A stretch of DNA of 64,000 bases from Apostichopus japonicus (taxonomy: Eukaryota; Echinodermata; Holothuroidea; Aspidochirotida; Stichopodidae): the NCBI RefSeq assembly GCF_037975245.1, contig NC_092562.1, forward strand, positions 658,501-722,500, written 5' to 3'. The position numbers and the translations under genes were made by a program. This document shows, in pieces, positions 51,101-58,600 of the stretch (position 1 is the first letter of the stretch; each line of letters opens with the position of its first letter). The notes under the pieces are model-generated. The model had not been told where the DNA came from and did no database searches. It worked only from the letters and a program-made list of their open reading frames with translations.

Positions 51101-52160
51101 GACGGAGAGAATAATAAAACCAGTCAAAATGATAGTAAGCAAGACTCTGTAAAGTTAATAATGACATATGTAAATTACAATGGAAAAACAATAAGAAATA
51201 TTCATTATTTTAAAACATTAAATAATTTGATTTGGAGTTCATTCACCATACTTTGGTGCTTTATTACTACGACAACCCACCTTACCGACACTGTACACAA
51301 GGTACTTTCCAAACCTAGCACAAACCCACCCATATTATAATGGTTCGGTCCGATGGCATTGCGCAAGCGCAAAAGCATCACGTCATCTAATTCAACGTTA
51401 GGAAAAAGTTGGCGATTTTTACGACAAAAACATTTTTTCCCGTGAAAGATCTGTATGCACGCTGGTTCCAGTCACTTTTAAACGTGTTTCCAGATATACT
51501 CTGATAACATCAATTGTATTTGATGGTATTTGATGTTATTTTAAACCTGTTGTCTTGAGTTGTCTTGAGTTGTCGTGAGTTGTCGTGAGTTGACGCTAAT
51601 TAGTGTGACCGAAAATAACGGTACCCCTAATGTAGACAGTGATGCCAACAGAGCCAGCTAACATTGGAATAAACTCTGTAAACGATGTATGATGAGTCGT
51701 TCTCAGAAGCAATTTATCAAAGACTGAGTTTGCTTAAACATTGGCCAAGGCTAAATAGACAGCTACAGCGAAGCCACCGTTTCGTAAGGTTTTTCACAAA
51801 TTGCCTGGTATAACTCAAATTTTCTCAAAATACAAGCTTAGCTGAGCTTATGCAGCATTGCTACACTTGTTTTTACATGTAACATTGAAACGACCTTTTG
51901 CAACAGCTATGTCTACTGTATTAGTGTTAGGCTGTCAGTACAATTCAGGCTGTCAATAATTAATAATACCCCAGGCTACTCTATATTGCCCTACCTTCGG
52001 CCTAAGCTATACTAGCTACTATAGACTAGTGTAACCTAGCCTATGCCATGGATGGGGCATGGGCTTCCCATCTCATCACTTTCTTTGGGACTTTTGAAGA
52101 TTTCCCTACATACATACCTTTCAACGAAAGCAAATGTTCTTTTTCTCTTGGGGCATCCAT
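33063..52160 (-). CDS. TRAPPC13, trafficking protein particle complex subunit 13 (11 coding exons)
   Basis: Subunit of the TRAPP tethering complex (TRAPPIII in animals), a Rab1-type GEF assembly acting in ER-Golgi traffic and autophagy; Pfam family DUF974/TRAPPC13. I joined exons 52118-52160, 50067-50141, 48648-48747, 48046-48261, 46955-47027, 46514-46558, 36876-37009, 36081-36279, 34932-35032, 34449-34599 and 33063-33164. All boundaries are GT-AG, phases agree at every junction, and the total is 1239 bp: 412 residues against about 417 in human. Family signatures: VMRLTKP near residue 15, [57 protein letters not shown]-like ERTMDL, and [11 protein letters not shown] near the C terminus. The start ATG sits in a good context (AAGATGG). 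Oddities are a missing ~6-residue loop between exons 6 and 7, and a duplicated 3' end. It is divergent from TRIM23, as in human. Confidence 0.96.
33165..34169. other. TRAPPC13 intron 10 (left part), nothing recognised
   Basis: Unique-looking AT-rich intron sequence. Two ORFs of about 80 codons on the minus strand show no family similarity and no splice support. Confidence 0.5.
34170..34392 (+). repeat. Dispersed repeat (SINE/LINE-tail-like) in TRAPPC13 intron
   Basis: Ends with a motif block common at the 3' ends of animal retroelements: GCGCCTTGAGCAC, then GCGCTATATAAAT, followed by a short ATTAATAAT tail. I cannot assign the family. Confidence 0.5.
34449..34599 (-). CDS. TRAPPC13 exon 10
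   Basis: Acceptor CATTCTCTAG; encodes [22 protein letters not shown] and LSTIPGLQ; donor CAG|GTGAGG. It matches human ERTMDLVLEM and CGISGRQLGKL. Confidence 0.96.
34932..35032 (-). CDS. TRAPPC13 exon 9
   Basis: Acceptor ACATTTCAG; encodes [11 protein letters not shown] through KLTSC; donor TG|GTGAGT. It aligns with the human PGYGDVRLSLEAIPD segment. Confidence 0.9.
35033..36080. other. TRAPPC13 intron 8 with a GC-rich repeat fragment
   Basis: Mostly AT-rich. A stretch at about 35650-35745 is conspicuously GC-rich (GGGCCCCTGGTGGGG, CAGCGCCCCCATTGGGG) and resembles parts of dispersed repeats in marine invertebrates. Identity not established. Confidence 0.4.
36081..36279 (-). CDS. TRAPPC13 exon 8
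   Basis: Acceptor TCTGGCTTCAG; encodes [12 protein letters not shown] and the near-invariant [20 protein letters not shown]; donor GTG|GTACGT. Confidence 0.97.
36876..37009 (-). CDS. TRAPPC13 exon 7
   Basis: Acceptor CTCTCTTAG; encodes [14 protein letters not shown] through [13 protein letters not shown]; donor CAG|GTGTGT. It is separated from exon 6 by a ~9.5-kb intron. About six residues present in human before DEV are absent. Confidence 0.96.
40295..40318. repeat. (AAT)n microsatellite
   Basis: Eight uninterrupted AAT units. Confidence 0.9.
41711..41858 (+). repeat. G-rich tracts, quadruplex-prone
   Basis: AGGGGAGGGGGGAGGGGGAAGG at the left end and GGGGTGGGGGAGGGG with GGGGTGGGG at the right. 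Four or more G-runs of at least three with short loops fit the G-quadruplex pattern. They lie on the template strand of TRAPPC13. Confidence 0.6.
42441..42463 (+). repeat. G-run tract, quadruplex-prone
   Basis: Four G-runs separated by single A residues (GGGGGGAGGGGGAGGGGGG core). Confidence 0.65.
44566..46019 (-). repeat. 64-bp intronic minisatellite, ~22 copies, with a 389-bp higher-order repeat
   Basis: Unit of 64 bp (GTATGTAACAACTGAG...), for example starting at 45601 and 45665. The block around 44830-45210 is repeated almost exactly 389 bp later (six units plus a few extra bases), and the last five units are nearly identical. Many units contain the E-box palindrome CACGTG. Because 64 is not a multiple of three and stops are rare on the minus strand, ORFs up to 147 codons appear. 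They are compositional artefacts, since reading frames cycle through the repeat. It lies in TRAPPC13 intron 6. Confidence 0.96.
46020..46513. other. Remainder of TRAPPC13 intron 6, AT-rich
   Basis: Very AT-rich sequence with no recognised element. It leads to the donor of exon 6 at 46513. Confidence 0.5.
46514..46558 (-). CDS. TRAPPC13 exon 6
   Basis: Small 45-bp exon encoding [15 protein letters not shown], closely matching the vertebrate [12 protein letters not shown] block; acceptor ACAAACAG, donor GAG|GTATGT. Confidence 0.96.
46955..47027 (-). CDS. TRAPPC13 exon 5
   Basis: Acceptor TGTTTCAG; encodes LVCAVNY followed by [10 protein letters not shown]; donor [19 protein letters not shown] is a family signature. 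Confidence 0.97.
47028..48045. other. TRAPPC13 intron 4
   Basis: A GT/TA simple repeat near 47219-47236 and otherwise unique sequence. ORFs on both strands show no conserved motif. Confidence 0.5.
48046..48261 (-). CDS. TRAPPC13 exon 4
   Basis: Encodes [18 protein letters not shown] through HEVKELGTH; acceptor GTTTTTAG-like (TTGTTTTAG), donor AT|GTAAGT. Largest exon, 216 bp. It covers the Ig-like beta-sandwich region expected for the N-terminal half. Confidence 0.96.
48648..48747 (-). CDS. TRAPPC13 exon 3
   Basis: Acceptor AAATCTAG; ends [11 protein letters not shown] across the junction, one of the most conserved blocks of the family; donor GG|GTGAGT. The preceding segment ([13 protein letters not shown]) is unlike vertebrates and variable. 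Confidence 0.95.
48748..50066. other. TRAPPC13 intron 2
   Basis: AT-rich, with a 17-bp tandem repeat (ATAAGTTAAGTTCAATA, 2.6 copies) at 49464-49510 and a poly-C/poly-A junction near 49728-49747. No gene. Confidence 0.5.
50067..50141 (-). CDS. TRAPPC13 exon 2
   Basis: Follows acceptor TTCCACAG and encodes VMRLTKPSF through DIFSR; donor G|GTGTGG. It carries the conserved N-terminal MRLTKP and CPVICE segments. Confidence 0.93.
50796..50805. repeat. Left target-site duplication of the foldback element
   Basis: GAAAATAATG, matching the right flank GAAAATAACG at 51611-51620 with one difference. Confidence 0.8.
50806..51610. mobile_element. Foldback / Mutator-like non-autonomous DNA transposon
   Basis: Two long inverted arms: 50806-51068 begins GGTCACAC and 51338-51610 ends GTGTGACC. 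The arms are nearly perfect reverse complements through landmarks such as GTCAACTCACGACAACTCAC, AACACGTTTAAAAGTGACTGG, and CATTGCGC near the inner ends. Subterminal 10-bp tandem repeats (TCACGACAAC type) sit just inside each end. The flanks GAAAATAATG (50796-50805) and GAAAATAACG (51611-51620) make a 10-bp target-site duplication with one mismatch. The ~270-bp centre has no transposase. A 9-11-bp duplication with long arms fits the Mutator/Foldback group. It is inserted in TRAPPC13 intron 1. Confidence 0.9.
51611..51620. repeat. Right target-site duplication of the foldback element
   Basis: GAAAATAACG, paired with 50796-50805. Confidence 0.8.
51621..52117. other. TRAPPC13 intron 1, promoter-proximal part
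   Basis: Unique-looking sequence rich in CTAG/TAGCC motifs. No coding sequence or repeat recognised. Confidence 0.5.
52118..52160 (-). CDS. TRAPPC13 exon 1 (start codon)
   Basis: Encodes 14 residues beginning MDAP and ending HLLSLK, then one base of a Val codon; donor G|GTATGT. This matches the vertebrate start, which ends HLLALK before VMRLTKP. CTTTCCAG just upstream of the ATG could be an acceptor for a non-coding 5' exon. Confidence 0.9.
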
Positions 52161-52587
52161 CTTGCTGGAAAGTAATATAACTAGGGCCTATGCCTAAATG
52201 TTAAATTTTAAATAATAACACTACCGCAAGCTAAAACATTACGGCCAGTACTCTGTTACATATACAGTGCTAGAATAGAAACACGTTAACGACTTTCCCA
52301 GCAGTATCACTGCGTAGGCTACACTAGTTTTCTTTTGAGAATAGGAGTAATCATGGACAGTCGCTTACATCGCATATATACGCAGACCACGTACACATCA
52401 TTCTGTACACATCATTTCGTACACACTAGGGTGCCCAGACGTTCTCCTTGTTTACTGTTTTGATTTGTACAGAGCGTACTAACCATATCACTGTACAGTA
52501 TACACTGCCACATGCATTGTATGCTGTAAGACGGTGATGGCAATGCTTGAGCTTACTTGATTGGTATGATCCATAAAGCTTCGTGCG
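52161..52587. promoter_or_regulatory. Presumed bidirectional promoter between TRAPPC13 and TRIM23
   Basis: The two predicted start codons are only 427 bp apart and divergent. The interval contains a TATATA near 52374, an ATTGG (CCAAT on the other strand) at 52560, and a 14-bp direct repeat GTACACATCATTCT-type (2.6 copies, 52391-52426). No CpG-island character is obvious. If TRAPPC13 has a 5' non-coding exon (possible acceptor at about 52165), its transcription start would lie within this interval or further right. Confidence 0.5.
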
Positions 52588-52674
52588 ATGGCTTGTGGTG
52601 GTATAAAGTCGACAGGAGAAGTTAACCTTTTCCATCGGAACAACGACTCGAAGCGTAAAAATTTTGGATCAAAT
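52588..52674 (+). CDS. TRIM23 exon 1 (candidate start exon)
   Basis: ATG in a strong context (GCGATGG) opens a 29-codon phase-0 exon ending before GTTAGT. With it the protein is 577 residues, and 29 residues precede LLECKVC, against 27 before VLECGVC in human. The reading frame is open. The GTTAGT donor is weak, but exon 3 of the same gene uses a very similar GTTAGC. No sequence conservation is expected in this N-terminal tail, so the call rests on position, length and phase. Confidence 0.5.
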
Positions 52675-55600
52675 GTTAGTAGTCTAGAGTCAAAGTTCTT
52701 GAACGTTTTCCCATTCCCTACTATACTGTCATTGTGTAAGCCTAACGTGTGCTAGTGACAAATACAGTCGATCCCAGGCCTAACTTTGGCTCCAGTTCTA
52801 CGCTGTAGTTTAGTAGTACTAGTGTAAATACAGTGCTAGTGTAACTTAAAGTTTAAGATGGGACTAGTTTGACAAATGAAGCCCCACATCAATACTTAAG
52901 CTAGAATTTGGCTACAGTAGCCTCGACAACACCTAGTACAGTACATCACTTGATTTAAAAGACAGGTGGCTTCAGTTATATTATTAGGTCTAGGCTAACT
53001 CGCTACCTTAGGCCCTATTGATTTTTCCAATTCATTTCAACTTCATGGGAATACTCTTTGAGCAGCAAGTATTTTAGGCATCTGTCCCATAACCCTACTG
53101 ATTAATTTTTGTTGAATAAATATTTTGCCATTGAAGCTCTAAATCTTAACAGGCAATCCTTAACAAAGTGGCTATTTTTACCACAAGTTGTAACAATAAT
53201 TTCCGGTTACGCATGCGCAGTTGCTTTAACATGGCTATTTTAACGACCAGGAATACTATTTTTACGACCAGGAGTAACAATAATTTCCAGTTAGGGTTTA
53301 GGGTTAGGGTGGAGTAATTACAGAATGGAGGGCCACTCGATGATTCTATCCTGAGCATCCGGATGCGCCGATGCTCAGTCTCATCCCAGTACGTATGTGA
53401 GTAAAAATGTCAAAGTCCAAGTTCTTTCTTTTTGAGTGGATGCGCGCATGCTTGGATGCGGGGTCAAAAATTTCCTAACTCCTTTCTTAGTACTTCCGTG
53501 GTGGATGCGCGGATGCGCGGATGGGAGTCAAAATGAAATACGTGATGGAGTCATACATGTACGGATGCCTTTTAAGAACGACACACTATTGATGTGGAAT
53601 ATCTTGTGGAATATCTTCATACCTGCGGGACTTTCAGTATTTGAAATACGTAATGGTATATAAGGAAACTTTCTAAGTCCTTTCCTAGTACTTCCGTGGT
53701 GGATGCGCGGATGCGGAGTCAAAATGAAATATGTGATGGAATTTTAGAGGGCGTCATACATACATGTACGGACATGTACAGACACACCGCGCATCCGCGC
53801 ATCCAGATGCTGGGAAGAGTTAATGAATGGCCATGTATTCTATAATTGTGCCGAATAGTTTATAAATAATTGTTAGGACTGGTCGTAAGAATAGCCACGG
53901 CCAATCCTTAAACATAGGCGTTTCTGTGTGAGATGTATTTTCTTCAACAAATGTACCACCTCTAAGCTCTATTAATTACAGGCCTTGGCCTGCCCATAAT
54001 AAGAACTAGGCCCTAATAAGTTCAATAAGTGATGAGCTGCATTTCTGTTTGTACAATATAACTACACTGTAAACTTATGAAATCCAAAGTAAGATTGCCA
54101 TAACTTTATTTTGGGTTGTGAATGTGGAATGGTTTGCCTTTAAGAAAGTTGTACTTGCAAGTAGTGTGAATGTGTATCAGAATGCTTTGGACAAGCACTT
54201 TAAGCATTGTAACCGGGTATGATTTTTTGTGTCTTCAGTTTTTTGCCAGCTGTACAATATAAGCTTCTATCAGTTACATTGGAAATTGGTACCAATGGTG
54301 CTTCATAATTATCATATGTACAAACAAACATTGCTTGTGATAACGGGAACTTTTTTTAACCCATATATTTTTATGATCACCAATGGACTCTCCTCAATTG
54401 TATGAGTGGTTTCTTGAACCATTATGATGATTTTATCTATATTCTTGTTCTGTTTCATTTGGTTTGCCTGCAGCTTTTAGAATGCAAAGTCTGCAACGAC
54501 ACCTTCTGCTTGCAAGGTGCCAAAGTGCCTCGCCTCCTTCTGTGCGGTCATTCCTTTTGTCACGAATGCCTTGCTACGCTCAGCCAACATGAGGAAACTT
54601 TGCGATGCCCATTTGACAGGCAGGTGACCAAGCTAGCAGATTCAGGAGTTTGGGGACTCAAGAAAAATTTTGCCTTGTTGGAACTACTGGAGAAAATAGA
54701 GACATCCGATTCAAACAACGAACAGAAGACATCTAGACTGAAGAAACGTCACCCTAGGCCGGTAAGAATGCAGTCTTGTTAAGACCCTAGTATGTACAGC
54801 CTAGCGTACCTTTCTTTTTTACAAAGCTGTTTTCCCATATCAATTTGCTGTACTGCACAGAGAACTCCTGCAGCAACGCTTTAGATTGATACTAGGGTCT
54901 TGCACATTTCTCCCAAGCTATCTTATAAATGTTTTCCTTTGATTTTGGCAGATTAGCTTCGGAAAAGCGAAGAAGCCACTCAGGTTAGCCAATTGGGCCC
55001 ACTTCCCCCAAAATGTTTATTCAAGACCTGCCTCTCGCAGTGAACAATCACTTGGCTCTAGATTGGTTTGTACACCGCGAGATGGCCTCTAATTGCTGTT
55101 GAAGATATATGATCTCACATGACACGCAATTTTGTAACAACAATAAAATAATAAATATTTTGTGGTTTGCATAAGTTCATGCCCTCTTTGGAGAAATGTC
55201 GAAGACGTTTGTATCGGACAGATCCTTGGGCATGTAAAATACAGTGGGCAAGCACATTCTTAGTAGACAGCCACAGACTTTGAGGCATGTACAGCTTGCA
55301 CGCGAGAAAAAGAGTAGTACAAACGACCTGGCCAAGACTAGTAAACATGCAGTATTACTCACTTGTAGTCAAGAGTCCAAGACATTGACTCTCGTCAATG
55401 ACACTGGTGATCACCTAATATTTGGAGATAGACATATCACAGTCTATACACAGGAACCTAAAGCAGTCAATACCATATGATAGAGCAAGAAGGAACCCAG
55501 ACATACTGTACTGGTAACCTAACAATCACTTCTGTACCGTAGACATGCTGCCTGTTGGTGTCATTCAGTCTTGTAGATTAAAGAGGGGGTCCATTTGATG

Positions 55601-58600
55601 AATGCCACAAATTGTTACCATTTACCAAAGCAGGTGAACTTCGACTCTAATTTAAATTTTCTCATATATCTGTTTGATTTCAGTCTGCTATGCCTTGCGA
55701 TGAAAATGAGGACCACCAAGCCACAGTGTTTTGTACCGTCTGCTCTACCCACCTGTGCGACGCATGTGCCGTATCCACACATTCGACGAAAACCCTCAGC
55801 AGGCACAAGCACGTCCCACTCTCTGAAAAATCGAAAGAGAAGGCTTCTTGTAGCCAACATCCCCCTCATATAGTGGAATATGCCTGTATGGAGCAGGATT
55901 GTGTCGGAGACCGTCTTATGTGTTTCGTCTGTAAAGATTACGGGAGACATCAGGGTCATAAGGTTAGCACCACAAACTGTAATTTATCAATAAACATTGT
56001 CACAAATCTCCTCCAACAAAACGATCCACCAAGATTATGTCAACGTATATGATCCAGAATTTCTTTCTATTTTTACCCCTTCTCCTCTCCCAACCTCCCA
56101 ATGGTCCCCCTCCCCACCCCCCCAACATCAGGTATGATCTACAGTACATGTAAAGAGCATCCTTCTTTTCTGCTGCAACTTTCAGACTGCGCCTCTCGTT
56201 AAAGCTGCTGACACAACGCGCACAACCCTTACGGAGGCTGTACAACACACCAGACCCCTGCTAGATAAAATATCAGATGCCGTTAGGAAGTTGAAGGAGA
56301 CAATACAGTATATAGAGGGCAGTGTGCAAGTTATTGAAGATTTGGATGGATATACTGAAACTAGACAAGTAAGTTTGCGGATTCTAAAATCATTTACAAG
56401 TGGTTGGTAATTCCATTCCTGGCAAGCATTTGAAGCATATCTATATATATATATTTATATGTTTATATATATAAGTAACAAGATTCAGATGTTCACTTCC
56501 TGTTGCAAAAGTGCTCAATACATAGAAGTAGAGTTAGTACATAATATAGTCTACCTACATGGTAACTCACAGTATGTTGTAAGCTACCCTAAAGGTAGAC
56601 AATATTATATATTTATATAGATATGTAGAGAGAGAGAGAGATAAATAGATATATATATATATATAGATTTATATAGGAGGCTGGAAGTTTTTCACTGTTC
56701 TGAATTTTCCAACTCACTACAATTTCAATTAGAGATATATTTGTTTGCCTTTGTCTTTTATTCCATTTCATTTAACAGAGTCTGTTCAAATTATCTCTTT
56801 CAAGATCCGACTTTAGGAATCACAAATGATTTTGGAGTTGGTTAGCGTCATGTTTGATCTCTAGAGTATGGCAAAATATGTCACCCAAACAGAATAAGTA
56901 TTGTTCGATGCAGGTGGCAAAATGGTCAAGTTTTGTTGTGACATACGGACATTTCAAGTGAGCAGTTCACATCCGTACTTATCAAACAAGAGAAATGAAA
57001 GACACCAATGTTGTTGTTTGTGTTTATTAAAGTTAGTTCTCACAAATAATTCAGAAGAAAAATTGTCATGACATTGGAATGAAACTCTTTGTTCTAGTTT
57101 TAAGTACTGATCAAATACTGTATTTAAGAAAGTGAATAACAAGACTGTAAACAGATTCAAAGTACTGATAGATTATTGAGTGACGGCTGCACGTTAAATC
57201 CCTGCAAAATCAGTGAGTTTAAATTTTGGGGTAATTGAAATGGCAGTGATATGTAATGCATTTTGATGGGTTGTTAACATTCCATCTTCTTTTCATAATT
57301 CTTCCACTTTTAGGCACCTGGCACAGCAGAAATGGCTAGGTCAAAGGTCAAAGTTTACTTTCAGGAGTTAAACGAGACCATTCAGAGGCAGCAACAGGTC
57401 GCTTTCAGTGTGCTCGACACCCACATCAGGGAGAGGCTGCACTTCCTCAGGCAATATCAGGAAGAGTTTTGCATCATCTTTTCTACCTTAACCACTATGA
57501 GCGAAGACTGTGAAAAAATGGTGCATGAAGTGAGTACAGGGTGTTTGAATAGAGGGTTATAGGGCTCTGACTGAAAGGAAACAGAGGAGGGAGGAAGCAT
57601 TTTAATATCTTAGGACAGGATAATATGGTCCTTATTTTCATTTTGTTACTAGGCTATGGTGTACTCAAGTAAGTGAAATAAGAGATAACAGCTGTAAATG
57701 TGTAGGATTAAATGAGTCCAAGCAATCCTGAACTGTGGGCATGTAATGGCAACATGCTCACCCCAACTTAGGTGTACGATTACTCTGTGATTAAACACCA
57801 CTTTGACCTTTGAGAGTACTGTGAATCCCACAGAGAAATAGTTTCATGTATAGTACGGCCAAGGGATGTGTTGTATGAACTACGGTCGCTAGCCTCAATA
57901 AACATTTTAATGTTTTGTGTACCAATTGATCAAATTTAAAAACAAATACATATATATTGATAAAATTGACTGTTAGTACTATATACTTACCTACAGGATG
58001 ATGCTAAGGTCTTACAGAATGCTGGCAGCATCTGTGTCCTGCTGGACACACTACATCTTCATCAACAGCACTTCTTAGAAGCATCAGAAAGAATTACTTT
58101 AGATGCCAGCATCCCTGTCACCTTCACTAAGGTAAACTTTAAAAACTCTGTAAAACCAAAATTCTGATGCGAAGAGACAATGTCGCACCCTGCTCACCCA
58201 TGTGGGGAACACCCAAGGGCTTGGAGATTACATCTCTTACCCATGTACAAAGACATTGTTATCTATAGTGTTATCTTGGGAGTTGCTCCTGGATTGAAAC
58301 TTACTGTCAGGGCTTGGACCCAATTCGCCATGATCATAATGCTTATTTATCTCGAATGCAGTAGTTGAAATGAAATCAGACTAAGCATTACTTTTTGCCC
58401 CATTGGCATTACAAGTATTTACCCTGTCTTTTAATTTAAAACATACAAACCTAGCTCCATACTGACAACCCTCTTGCTCTCCACCCTCCCCCCTCCTCCA
58501 CTCTCACCCCATCCAACCATTGTTTAAGTATAACAACTTGTCTGCGAACCCACTATATACTTAAGTTGGATCCATCGCAAGCAAAGAGAGCAAAAAAGTC

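Larger units (their letters stand above)
52675..54473. other. TRIM23 intron 1 with repeat-rich centre
   Basis: Holds an interstitial telomere-like stretch and the GATGCGCG repeat block (separate entries). Otherwise unique, with a pair of direct repeats TAACAATAATTTCC-GTTA at about 53190 and 53276. Confidence 0.5.

Noticed and set aside
51047-51340. 97-codon ORF inside the foldback element as a transposase
   Set aside because: Too short, no DDE or zinc-finger motif, and it spans one inverted arm into the spacer.
54402-54473. In-frame ATG just upstream as the TRIM23 start
   Set aside because: The leader is hydrophobic and sits on a clear branch/pyrimidine tract and CAG acceptor, so it is intron.
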